Below the pieces are notes generated by a model. The model did no database searches. It saw nothing but the letters and a program-made list of their open reading frames with translations, and was not told the DNA's origin. A stretch of 64,000 nucleotides of DNA. Origin: Eubacteriaceae bacterium. GTDB taxonomy: Bacteria; Bacillota; Clostridia; Lachnospirales; Lachnospiraceae. This document shows positions 17,690 through 26,642 of the stretch, one piece after another (within the stretch, counting starts at the first letter, position 1; every line of letters begins with the position of its first letter). The DNA lies in the NCBI GenBank assembly GCA_902362455.1, contig CABIWJ010000004.1:333338-397337 (forward strand), given 5' to 3'. The translations under genes and the position numbers were made by a program.

Positions 17690-18944
17690 CCTGCGTACTT
17701 ATAAGCAGCATATTGTATAGGTTATACCATACTTTACTGTGGATATTTTCTTCAAATTTATTGAGGTTATTATCTGAATGTTCAATTTCCCTTGAATAGT
17801 TGTATACTAATTTAATCTGCTCGTTTTTTGTGAAACTTCTGCCATTTTGAAACCATTTTGTAAAGCCAAGTATTTTAATCATTAGCAGATTAGCGGCTGA
17901 GAATCTAACCATATCGTAGGCTCTGTTAGAATACACAGCTCCAAGATAATAGGTTGACAGAAAATATATAATTAATTGTTCGTATTCGTATTCCCTGTCT
18001 TTCATATATTCTGAAAATTGTTTATATTCATCATAGATATTGTCAATTGAATTAATTGTTATAAGTGCCTTATCAAGAGTATCCTGCCACGATTGTTTCA
18101 AATGCTCCATTTCGGATAAATCCTCAATATAATTAATGTATAGAGTTTTTATTATTTCATCTAAGCAGCATACTTTTTCTGATTTAAAATTTATTATAGC
18201 TATTTTCCTGTTCTTAGAGTGATTTATACAATTATTATTATAATCCACATATTTATCTAATGATTGGTTTTTATATTTATCTATATAAGTAAGTTTATAA
18301 TTTATAAACTTCTTAGCTATTTTATTAATAAATTCTTCATTGCTAAATTTATCAATTAATTCATCCCATTCATATAATCCATGATTGTTAAGGTCATGAC
18401 TCATTGCCAGGATGTATGATAATCTCATGGAAAACGATAGATTTCTGTTTTGTAGTATCTTATAAAAGAGTTCTCTTGTCTCCTGAAACTTTGTAAATAG
18501 AATATAGTCAAAGTACTCGTATTCTTCTTTCTTACTCGTTTGAATATGGCTTTTGAAGAATACTTTATCTTTTTTATTAAGCAGAATTCTTGCAACTTCA
18601 GGACAGGATACGGATAATGTAACCTCTCTGATATTTTCAAATTCTTCATAATGTCTTGGATATCTTCTACAGGTCTTGCAAAGCATATTCTTACCTGCCT
18701 CTATATATAAATCGCATAAATTATCTTCATTTAAGAATACACATGCTTTTTTATAGCTTCTGATTTCTTTATTCTCATAATCAATTGAGTTTTGAAGTCT
18801 GGCAGAAAAATCCCCCTTGAAATTTTTATATTTTCTAAGAGATTTATCATCAGGCACAATTATCCATTGTGCACAACATGTAGCCTCGCATTTATCCGCT
18901 ATACAATTAAATTCTTTATAATAATCCGGGTATATATATTCCAT
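17682..18944 (-). CDS. FliB-family flagellin lysine-N-methylase-like protein
   Basis: 420-aa protein of the FliB family, which methylates flagellin lysines. The N-terminus carries the cysteine cluster CIADKCEATCCAQW (residues 15-28), a second cluster around CVFLNEDNLC, then CKTCRRYPRHYEEF, the family pattern thought to hold an Fe-S cluster. GGAAGATG lies upstream of ATG 18944. No flagellar gene is in the window, so the substrate is not shown; other clostridia use paralogs for unknown targets. The final codons lie inside the arm of the palindrome at 17156-17689, so the C-terminus may have been altered. Confidence 0.8.
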   Translation of the reverse strand: MEYIYPDYYKEFNCIADKCEATCCAQWIIVPDDKSLRKYKNFKGDFSARLQNSIDYENKEIRSYKKACVFLNEDNLCDLYIEAGKNMLCKTCRRYPRHYEEFENIREVTLSVSCPEVARILLNKKDKVFFKSHIQTSKKEEYEYFDYILFTKFQETRELFYKILQNRNLSFSMRLSYILAMSHDLNNHGLYEWDELIDKFSNEEFINKIAKKFINYKLTYIDKYKNQSLDKYVDYNNNCINHSKNRKIAIINFKSEKVCCLDEIIKTLYINYIEDLSEMEHLKQSWQDTLDKALITINSIDNIYDEYKQFSEYMKDREYEYEQLIIYFLSTYYLGAVYSNRAYDMVRFSAANLLMIKILGFTKWFQNGRSFTKNEQIKLVYNYSREIEHSDNNLNKFEENIHSKVWYNLYNMLLISTQDI

Positions 18945-19339
18945 TTAATTCATCTTCCTAATTTCTGCTTCTTATAATTTTTTGGCTTATTGTCTTATAT
19001 GATTAAAGTGTATAAAATATTTATAGTCTTTACAGGGACTAACCCTGCCGTCTTGATAACTCAGGTTCCAATATCTTCTTAATATTTAATATAACAAAAA
19101 TAAAAAACTGTTTAAATTATATAAAATCAGGCTTGTTTTTTCAAGTATACCTTTTGAATTTTAAAGATTTTTGAAGAAATTGTGGTATGAATTTTTTGAA
19201 TGAATTTATGATGATTGGTAGGAGTAAATCACTAAACATTTATAATTCTATGATTTATAATTCTACGATTAGTTTTATAGTTACATTTGTTAAATATCGT
19301 GATATACTATCATTATCAAATACGATTTGGGAGAAACAT
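18945..19339. other. Gap between divergent genes, small hairpin only
   Basis: About 395 bases between the FliB-like gene and the DUF5721 gene. The one clear structure is the hairpin CAGGGACTAACCCTG (19033-19047), which could belong to a leader of the FliB-like mRNA or be a terminator. I recognised no riboswitch and no gene. Confidence 0.5.
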
Positions 19340-19819
19340 ATGATTGCAGAAAATATAAATGATGTTAAAAATTTTATGTCCACATTACTTATTAAAGATT
19401 CTTTTGATAAATTTCTTGTTACAGATGTAACAATTGTCACATATAATACATTTCATATTGACGGGCATATTAATAAAGATTTCTATACTAATGAAGAATT
19501 TGAAGATATTAATTCACCTCTTCTATCAAGCTGGGCGAAACTCAAACCATTTTGCTTCGACATTATAAAAGGTAAGAAAACACCTCTTTATTTTAAGATT
19601 ATTTTCAGCCTGCCGGAAATGATGATAGAAAAGCTTTTACATGATAATGATATTTTGTTAACTAAAGAAAATATTGCTAACTTATTTCTGAATATTAAGT
19701 ATGATAAGGGTGTTTTATCATATACAACGGGCACTTCACTTAATATATTTACTATTGATAAATCGCTTGAGAAAGCATTTGACTTGTATATTTCTAAATT
19801 TATTAGCACTCTAAGTTAA
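19340..19819 (+). CDS. DUF5721 family protein
   Basis: 159-aa protein of unknown function matching the DUF5721 pattern: IxDVKNFMSTLL near the start, TFHIDGHI, LKPFCFDIIKGKKTPLYFK in the middle, and FTIDKSLEKAFD at the end. ATG 19340 is chosen because GGGAG lies seven bases upstream and because family members begin here; the frame is open back to 19187. The last codons and stop overlap the CIRCE operator of htpG, so the two genes are packed tightly. Confidence 0.75.
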   Translation: MIAENINDVKNFMSTLLIKDSFDKFLVTDVTIVTYNTFHIDGHINKDFYTNEEFEDINSPLLSSWAKLKPFCFDIIKGKKTPLYFKIIFSLPEMMIEKLLHDNDILLTKENIANLFLNIKYDKGVLSYTTGTSLNIFTIDKSLEKAFDLYISKFISTLS

Positions 19820-19829
19820 TGAGTGCTAA
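19803..19829. promoter_or_regulatory. CIRCE operator (HrcA binding site) before htpG
   Basis: TTAGCACTC-N9-GAGTGCTAA, an exact match to the CIRCE consensus with perfect 9-bp arms. It begins inside the end of the DUF5721 gene and ends seven bases upstream of the htpG -35 element. HrcA binding here should repress htpG until heat shock. Confidence 0.95.
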
Positions 19830-19836
19830 TTTTTTC

Positions 19837-19865
19837 TTGACATTTGATTATTACAGTATTAGAAT
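19837..19865 (+). promoter_or_regulatory. htpG promoter
   Basis: TTGACA (19837-19842), a 17-base spacer, then TAGAAT (19860-19865): a near-consensus vegetative promoter just downstream of CIRCE and about 45 bases upstream of the htpG start. Confidence 0.85.
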
Positions 19866-19910
19866 TAGGTTTAATTAATAAATACTTATGGATACAGGAG
19901 GTAATTTAAA

Positions 19911-21908
19911 ATGTCAAATACACATGGAAGTCTTTCAATTAACAGCGAAAATATATTCCCTATTATAAAGAAATGGTTATATTCTGACCACGATATATTC
20001 TTTAGGGAATTAATATCAAATGGTTGTGATGCCATTACCAAAGTCAAAAAATTAGATATGATGGGTGAATATACAATCCCTGATAATAATGAATTTAAAA
20101 TCAAGGTTATTGCCAATTCAGAAGACAAAACTCTTACATTTATAGATAATGGTATTGGTATGACTTATGATGAGGTTAATGAATATATTAACCAGATCGC
20201 ATTTTCAGGTGCCGAAGCATTTTTAGCCCAATACAAGGATAAGACAAATGATGACCAGATAATTGGACATTTCGGATTAGGTTTCTATTCAGCATTTATG
20301 GTAGCTGATAAAGTTACTATTGATACACTTTCTTATAAAGCTGATGCTAAACCTGTTCATTGGGAATGTGACGGTGGTACGGAATTCGATATGTCAGAAG
20401 GCGATAAAGCAGAACGTGGTACTACTATTACTCTTTATCTTAACGAAGACAGCTTAGAATTTGCTAATGAATATCGTGCAAGAGAAGTTATTACTAAATA
20501 CTGTTCATTTATGCCAATCGAAATTTATCTTGAGAATCCTAATGCTGAACCACAGTACGATACTATTGATGCAAGCGAAGTTACAGACAAAGATACAGTC
20601 ATAGAGAATATCGTTGAAGAAGCTAAAACCGAAGAAGTTGAAAATGAAGATGGTACAAAGGAAGTTAAAGAGGTATCCCCTGCTAAAGAGAAGGCTAAGA
20701 TTCTTCGTCGTCCTGTAGCACTTAATGATACTAATCCTCTTTGGACAAAACATCCTAATGAATGCAGTGAAGATGATTATAAAGAATTCTACAGAAAAGT
20801 ATTCAATGATTATAAGGAACCTTTATTCTGGATTCATCTGAATATGGATTATCCATTTAACCTTAAAGGTATATTATATTTCCCTAAACTTAATACACAA
20901 TATGATACTATTGAAGGAACAATTAAATTATATAACAATCAGGTATTTATAGCTGATAATATTAAGGAAGTAATTCCAGAATTCTTAATGCTTCTTAAAG
21001 GTGTAATTGATTGTCCTGATTTACCATTAAATGTATCAAGAAGTGCATTACAAAACGATGGTTTCGTTAAGAAAATATCTGATTATATCACTAAGAAAGT
21101 TGCTGATAAACTTTCAGGAATGTGCAAAACTGATAAAGAATCTTATGAAAAATACTGGGACGATATCGGACCATTTATTAAATTCGGCTGCTTAAAAGAT
21201 GAGAAATTCTGTGAAAAGATGAATGATTATATCTTATTTAAGAATATTGATAAAAAATATCTTACACTTCCAGAATGTCTCAAAGAAAATGAAGAAAAAC
21301 ATAAAAATACAATTTTCTACGTAACTGATGAAATACAGCAAAGCCAGTATATCAATATGTTTAGAAAAGAGGGTATTGATGCTGTAATACTTAACCATAA
21401 CATAGATGAACCATTTATTACTCATCTTGAGCAGAAGAATGAGGGCGTTAAATTCTTAAGAATTGACTCCGACTTAAATGATTCTTTCAAGGAAGAAACT
21501 AAAGAAGATGATGAAGAATTCAAGACTACTACTGATACTCTTACAGAAATATTTAAAAAGGCTCTTAATAATGAGAACTTAGATGTTAAAGTTGAAAAAT
21601 TAAAAGATGAGAATATTTCCTCAATGGTTACTCTTTCAGAAGAAAGCAGACGTATGCAGGATATGATGAAGATGTACGGAATGAGTGGAATGGATCCATC
21701 AATGTTTGGAACAAATGTAACTTTAGTTCTTAACGCTAACAACAATCTTGTTAAATATGTTCTTAATCATAAAGATGATGAAAATACTAATATGATTTGT
21801 GAGCAGTTATATGACCTTGCATTAATAAGCCATAAACAACTTTCGCCGGATGAAATGACTAAATTTATTGAACGTAGTAATAAGATTATGATGTTACTTA
21901 CAAAATAA
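19911..21908 (+). CDS. htpG: HtpG (bacterial Hsp90)
   Basis: ATP-dependent dimeric chaperone, 665 aa. The N-terminal GHKL ATPase shows ELISNGCDA, FIDNGIGM and GHFGLGFYSAF. The middle domain has PLNVSRSALQND, and a C-terminal dimerisation domain follows. An acidic insert near residues 225-265 (EEAKTEEVENEDGTKEV) resembles the charged linker. GGAGG precedes ATG 19911. It is controlled by the CIRCE operator upstream and probably ends at the hairpin 21918-21979. Confidence 0.97.
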   Translation: MSNTHGSLSINSENIFPIIKKWLYSDHDIFFRELISNGCDAITKVKKLDMMGEYTIPDNNEFKIKVIANSEDKTLTFIDNGIGMTYDEVNEYINQIAFSGAEAFLAQYKDKTNDDQIIGHFGLGFYSAFMVADKVTIDTLSYKADAKPVHWECDGGTEFDMSEGDKAERGTTITLYLNEDSLEFANEYRAREVITKYCSFMPIEIYLENPNAEPQYDTIDASEVTDKDTVIENIVEEAKTEEVENEDGTKEVKEVSPAKEKAKILRRPVALNDTNPLWTKHPNECSEDDYKEFYRKVFNDYKEPLFWIHLNMDYPFNLKGILYFPKLNTQYDTIEGTIKLYNNQVFIADNIKEVIPEFLMLLKGVIDCPDLPLNVSRSALQNDGFVKKISDYITKKVADKLSGMCKTDKESYEKYWDDIGPFIKFGCLKDEKFCEKMNDYILFKNIDKKYLTLPECLKENEEKHKNTIFYVTDEIQQSQYINMFRKEGIDAVILNHNIDEPFITHLEQKNEGVKFLRIDSDLNDSFKEETKEDDEEFKTTTDTLTEIFKKALNNENLDVKVEKLKDENISSMVTLSEESRRMQDMMKMYGMSGMDPSMFGTNVTLVLNANNNLVKYVLNHKDDENTNMICEQLYDLALISHKQLSPDEMTKFIERSNKIMMLLTK

Positions 21909-21917
21909 TAAATAATA

Positions 21918-21979
21918 ATGTCCGCCTATGTACACACTTTAATATTCCTTAATCGTGTGTATCATAGACGGACATCTTT
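21918..21979 (+). terminator. htpG terminator hairpin, related to the giant palindrome
   Basis: ATGTCCGCCTATG (21918-21930) faces CATAGACGGACAT (21963-21975) and TTTT follows shortly after. Its left half, through the loop to TTCCTTAATC, closely matches an inner part of the giant palindrome (17324-17362), so it looks like a miniature relative of that element. Confidence 0.8.
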
Positions 21980-22081
21980 TATTTAACACTTCTAAACAAT
22001 GAAATAAATTAATTAACAGATAGTATAGATATAGTATATAAATATCTATTCGTATATTTAGTATAAAACCTTATACATTTC

Positions 22082-23038
22082 TCAAAATCGAATTTCAGGA
22101 TAGTAACAGGACATTCCGTTTGTACACATTATGCTTCTATTCTCAGGAAAAATCATTTTATCTAAATATTCTTCTCTTGAATTACATTGTGAGGCAATCT
22201 CGATATTCTTTCTTATAAGCTTTATATCTTCGCATATTGAACTACATTCATCGCTTCTGCCAACAACTTTTCCGGCATTAATATTCATCCTTATGAAATC
22301 ATATATAGCACACATTCCGCAAGAGAAGTAATGAAATTCATCTCTTAACAGATTATCTGTACATTCCATACTGCTTCTGCTCTTGAAATTATCATCAAAT
22401 ATATTAATTTCGTTATTGCATTTGTCAAGATCAGCACATATCGAACACATTTCCGTCCTATGGAAACCAAGACAGTTAGAGTCAGAAAATTTGCAGCCGT
22501 TTCTCATAATAAATACTTCATATTCCATATTTCTGTCAATATTAATAATAGTATCTATTTCCTCCATACTTAAATCTCTCGGAAGAATTATTCTTTTAGC
22601 ACCCTCTTTCTTATAGAACTGTACAATATCTGAATTGTAGGCACCTGCAATGGTACTTATTACAATAGGTAGTCCCTCTTCTTTAGCTATACTCATTACA
22701 TCAGGATTAGAAAGTATAATGCCATTTGCTTTAGTCCCTGATATAATTTTAAAATATTTCCTTATGAATTCTAATTCATCATCAGAATATGATGCTGAAT
22801 TAAATGTTATAAATATATCAGCATCATTTTCTTTTACAAGATTAATTACTTTAGGAATCTCATAAATTGACAGACAGTTTGCTCTTTTGCCATAGCCCGA
22901 CATTCGATTAATATCTGAATAATTTCCAAAGTTTTTATTCCATTCTTCATCATGGAATCCCATATAGAATTCACCTGCACCTGCATTAATATAATCTTTT
23001 AAAAATTCAATGTTATTAAGTGGAACTAAAATATTCAT
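22082..23038 (-). CDS. U32 family protein, UbiU-like
   Basis: 318-aa member of the U32 peptidase-like family, with a TIM-barrel-like N-terminal part starting NILVPLNNIEFLKDYINAGAGEFYMG. A cysteine-rich C-terminal region (C182, C189, C198, C201, C207, C226, C240, C243) would suit an Fe-S cluster, as in UbiU, YegQ and TrhP. It is two bases downstream of a second, shorter U32-like gene, a pairing reminiscent of UbiU-UbiV. The substrate is unknown; ubiquinone is unlikely in this organism. Confidence 0.7.
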   Translation of the reverse strand: MNILVPLNNIEFLKDYINAGAGEFYMGFHDEEWNKNFGNYSDINRMSGYGKRANCLSIYEIPKVINLVKENDADIFITFNSASYSDDELEFIRKYFKIISGTKANGIILSNPDVMSIAKEEGLPIVISTIAGAYNSDIVQFYKKEGAKRIILPRDLSMEEIDTIINIDRNMEYEVFIMRNGCKFSDSNCLGFHRTEMCSICADLDKCNNEINIFDDNFKSRSSMECTDNLLRDEFHYFSCGMCAIYDFIRMNINAGKVVGRSDECSSICEDIKLIRKNIEIASQCNSREEYLDKMIFPENRSIMCTNGMSCYYPEIRF

Positions 23039-23040
23039 CT

Positions 23041-23898
23041 TTAATTACATACCTTTCCTATTATTTCGTTAAGTGGAAAATATATTAATCTTTTTTTAGA
23101 ATCTATGTTTATATTCGATAATTTGAAGCAATTATTTTCAAAAAAAATGGTCTTACCTATTCTTATCCATTTCCTGTTATCATTCATATTGTATTTAATA
23201 TAGACATTATTACATTCGGTATTGCAGGGAACTGAGGGCCTGAATTTCTTAGTTATTTCCTTAAATTGTGAGGCATATTCACATATTTTACCGGTAGTCA
23301 TATACGTGTAGGGTGTATGGATACCGACTATAATTCCCTCTATATCAGGCAGTATAAATGATTTATGCGTTACATCTGCTTCAATTGATTTAATATTATA
23401 TTTCTTGATTGTTTTTCGCAGATAATGGGTGTTATATTTGGGTGTATGATCTGAATTAAAGTATTCGTCATATCTGGGATCCCTGTAATCCTTAAAGAAA
23501 ATTCTTCCCATATTTATATTTAATTCTAATTGCGGATTAGTATTTAGAAATTCGTACATATATTCTAACATTCCATAATCATTAACCGTTATTTCGTCAA
23601 TGTTATTACTGTATTTATTAAGAATATTAATTACAGAAGTTTTTATATCTTTGAGATTTCTTTCAGTAGGTACAGGAATTACAAGTGTTATGTTTATATT
23701 GGGGGTAAAAGCTTCAGTTAACATATTTATTAATTCATCATAGTTACATTTCTGAAAATAATTACCACAGAAATACGAACCAATATAGATCCGGCTTATT
23801 GAATAATTATCTTTTATTTTGCCTATAACGGTCTCTATATCCGGAAATCTGCATATTTCACAAAGATTAAGGCAGGTTGTGGTCTCTGTTATTATCAT
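23041..23898 (-). CDS. U32-like partner protein, UbiV-like
   Basis: 285-aa protein directly upstream of the U32 gene. It has the same type of beta/alpha pattern and scattered cysteines: three near the N-terminus (CLNLCEIC), others around PCNTECNN. I place it near the U32 family from context and the segments VNDYGMLEYMYEF and LNINMGRIFFKDYRDPRY, which resemble the part of U32 proteins that precedes the cluster. The fit is weaker than for its neighbour. Probably cotranscribed and may form a heterodimer. Confidence 0.5.
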   Translation of the reverse strand: MIITETTTCLNLCEICRFPDIETVIGKIKDNYSISRIYIGSYFCGNYFQKCNYDELINMLTEAFTPNINITLVIPVPTERNLKDIKTSVINILNKYSNNIDEITVNDYGMLEYMYEFLNTNPQLELNINMGRIFFKDYRDPRYDEYFNSDHTPKYNTHYLRKTIKKYNIKSIEADVTHKSFILPDIEGIIVGIHTPYTYMTTGKICEYASQFKEITKKFRPSVPCNTECNNVYIKYNMNDNRKWIRIGKTIFFENNCFKLSNINIDSKKRLIYFPLNEIIGKVCN

Positions 23899-24070
23899 AA
23901 TTTCTCCATTTCACAGCTAAATTTTATAAAATCAGATTTTATATATGTTATTATTTACAAAATGCTTTTAATTATAACAAATTTACACACAAGGTTAAAA
24001 ATGTATGATATAATGTTTTGCGGTAGTTTTTGACTATTATTATTTATATATAGAAAGGCAGGAATTTTAC

Positions 24071-25450
24071 ATGAAATTATGGGGCGGACGTTTCACTAAG
24101 GAAACAAACCAACTAGTACATAACTTTAATGCATCAATTTCTTTTGATCAGAAATTTTATAAACAGGATATTCGTGGCAGCATTGCACACGTAACTATGC
24201 TTGCTAAACAGGGAATCCTTACAAATGAGGATAAAGAGACAATTGTTAATGGATTAAATGGAATCCTAAATGATATAGAAAACGGCACATTAGAGATATC
24301 TACTACTTCTGAAGATATACATAGCTTTGTTGAACAGACATTGATTGAGCGTGTAGGTGAAGCCGGCAAAAGACTTCATACAGGAAGAAGCCGTAATGAC
24401 CAGGTTGCTTTAGATATGAAATTATATACAAGAGATGAAATCGTTGAAATAGACGGACTTTTGAAAACTCTTCTTTCATCTTTACTTAAAGTTATGGAAG
24501 AAAATACTGAAACATATATGCCTGGCTTTACACATTTACAGAAAGCACAACCTATTACTCTTGCACATCATTTCGGAGCATATTTTGAAATGTTTAAAAG
24601 AGACAGAGGCCGTTTACACGATATATATGAACGTATGAATTATTGTCCTCTGGGGTCAGGTGCCTTAGCAGGTACTACTTATCCTTTAGACAGAGAATAT
24701 TCTGCTAAATTACTTGATTTCTATGGACCTACCCTTAATAGTATGGACTCTGTAGCTGACAGAGATTATCTTATTGAATTATTAAGTGCTTTATCAACTA
24801 TCATGATGCATTTAAGCAGATTCTGTGAAGAAATAATTATATGGAATTCTAACGAATACAGATTCGTAGAAATTGATGATTCTTATAGTACAGGCAGCAG
24901 TATTATGCCTCAGAAGAAGAACCCCGATATTGCTGAATTAGTACGTGGTAAAACAGGCCGTGTATATGGTGCTTTAATTTCACTTCTTACAACAATGAAA
25001 GGAATTTCACTTGCATACAATAAAGATATGCAGGAGGATAAAGAGCTTTCATTTGATGCAATTGATACTGTAAAAGGTTGTATAAGCCTGTTTACTGGAA
25101 TGATTGATACAATTAAATTTAATAAAGATGTTATGGAAGCAAGTGCTAAGAATGGCTTTACTAATGCTACTGATGCAGCGGATTACCTAGTTAATCATGG
25201 TGTACCATTCAGAGATGCCCATGGTATCGTAGGCCAGCTCGTTCTTTTCTGTATTGATAAGAATATTGCCTTAGATGATATGACAATTGATGAGTTTAAA
25301 GCAATCAGCCCTGTATTTGAGGAGGATATATATGAAGCAATCAGTCTTAAGACCTGTGTTGAGAAACGAACAACTATCGGTGCCCCTGGAAAGGAAGCTA
25401 TGGATAAAGTAATAGCAATCTATAAGAATTACTTAGCTTCTGAACAGTAG
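24071..25450 (+). CDS. argH: Argininosuccinate lyase
   Basis: Splits argininosuccinate into arginine and fumarate, the last step of arginine synthesis. 459 aa, the usual length. Begins [12 protein letters not shown], contains HTGRSRNDQ, the THLQKAQP motif with a catalytic His, and the superfamily signature [21 protein letters not shown] precedes ATG 24071. It stands alone; argG is not adjacent. A strong terminator follows at 25594-25641. Confidence 0.97.
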   Translation: MKLWGGRFTKETNQLVHNFNASISFDQKFYKQDIRGSIAHVTMLAKQGILTNEDKETIVNGLNGILNDIENGTLEISTTSEDIHSFVEQTLIERVGEAGKRLHTGRSRNDQVALDMKLYTRDEIVEIDGLLKTLLSSLLKVMEENTETYMPGFTHLQKAQPITLAHHFGAYFEMFKRDRGRLHDIYERMNYCPLGSGALAGTTYPLDREYSAKLLDFYGPTLNSMDSVADRDYLIELLSALSTIMMHLSRFCEEIIIWNSNEYRFVEIDDSYSTGSSIMPQKKNPDIAELVRGKTGRVYGALISLLTTMKGISLAYNKDMQEDKELSFDAIDTVKGCISLFTGMIDTIKFNKDVMEASAKNGFTNATDAADYLVNHGVPFRDAHGIVGQLVLFCIDKNIALDDMTIDEFKAISPVFEEDIYEAISLKTCVEKRTTIGAPGKEAMDKVIAIYKNYLASEQ

Positions 25451-25593
25451 ACTAGCTTATATTTATTTTCATATTTATTATATATTTATATCTGTCAAAT
25501 TTATTTTAACGGATGAATATTTGTTACAATATGTATGTACGAAGTTTGAGTAAAATAATATATAAATATATGATTTAAGATAATTCTAACAAT

Positions 25594-25641
25594 AAAATAC
25601 CCTTAATAAATATACGTTTTATATTTATTAAGGGTATTTTT
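25594..25641. terminator. Bidirectional terminator argH / mscS
   Basis: AAAATACCCTTAATAAATATA (25594-25614) is complementary to 25620-25640 over 21 bases with a 5-base loop, ending in T5. It lies between convergent genes. Confidence 0.85.
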
Positions 25642-25704
25642 AAATGGTAAAACATTTATTTTGTTGTATCTTGTTTTATATTAGTTATTATTTTACATTA
25701 GATG

Positions 25705-26619
25705 TTATTTTGTATCTGCATTAGAATCTTCTACATGAACAACTAACTGGTTAAATGGAATCTCAATGTTATTAGCATCTAGTTCATTTTTAATTGTTTC
25801 TGTTAAATCGAATTTAACTGTCCAGTAATCAGAAGTTTTAGTCCATACTCTTAATCCTAATGTTATCTGACTTGCCTCAAGATTAGATACATAAGAGAAG
25901 ATTTCTTTATCTTTAATTACTAAATCATTCTTCTTAGCTGTTTCTTCAAGTATTTCTTTTGCTTTTTTTATGTCTGAATCATAGCTTATTCCAATTTCGA
26001 AATCGACTCTTCTGGTATCAAATGCTGTAACATTAGTAAGACTTGTATTTGAAAGATTTCCATTAGGAATAACTGTCTTTTTATTATCAGGAGTAATTAA
26101 TGTTGTATAAAATAAATCAATTTTATATACAGTTCCTTCTTTTCCGTTTCCTGATTCTATAATATAGTCACCAACTGCGAAAGGTTTAAGTATAAGAATT
26201 AATACGCCGCCTGCAAAGTTCGAAAGACTGCCCTGAATGGATAAGCCGATAGCAAGGCTGGCTGTTCCTAATACTGCAACAAAGGATGTGGTCTTAATTC
26301 CTACAGTTTCTAGAAGGACACTTATAAGGACAATGTATAATCCGACTTTTATTAAGGAATTTAGAAATTTACTTACACTAACTTCCATCTTGGTTCTTTC
26401 GAAAAATCTTTTGCATATCTTAAGAACAATATTAATTAATACTTTACCTATCCAGAATATAATAAGTGCTATTATAACATTAATTCCAAATTTAATTAAT
26501 GATGGAACCAGGTTTTTTAATTGTTCAATTAATGCACTTGCTTTTTTTATTGTTTCTTCAGGATTCTGTAACGCCATATCTGTAGTTTCAGTAGTTGCAG
26601 CCTCTAATAAAAAGCTCAT
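25705..26619 (-). CDS. mscS: MscS-family small-conductance mechanosensitive channel
   Basis: 304-aa inner membrane protein that opens on hypo-osmotic stress. It has three membrane segments (about 42-65, 82-105, 110-135), the last being the pore-lining TM3 (VAVLGTASLAIGLSIQGSLSNFAGG), then the cytoplasmic beta domain (FAVGDYIIESG, TPDNKKTVIPNGNLSN) and the C-terminal alpha/beta domain. GAGGTGA precedes ATG 26619. It follows the glgB-like gene by 23 bases and may share its transcript. Confidence 0.93.
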   Translation of the reverse strand: MSFLLEAATTETTDMALQNPEETIKKASALIEQLKNLVPSLIKFGINVIIALIIFWIGKVLINIVLKICKRFFERTKMEVSVSKFLNSLIKVGLYIVLISVLLETVGIKTTSFVAVLGTASLAIGLSIQGSLSNFAGGVLILILKPFAVGDYIIESGNGKEGTVYKIDLFYTTLITPDNKKTVIPNGNLSNTSLTNVTAFDTRRVDFEIGISYDSDIKKAKEILEETAKKNDLVIKDKEIFSYVSNLEASQITLGLRVWTKTSDYWTVKFDLTETIKNELDANNIEIPFNQLVVHVEDSNADTK

Positions 26620-26642
26620 TAAAAATCACCTCGTTAGTTTTA

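Noticed and set aside
19033..19047. CAGGG/CCCTG hairpin before the FliB-like gene considered as part of a c-di-GMP riboswitch
   Set aside because: The conserved GEMM core sequences are not present around it.
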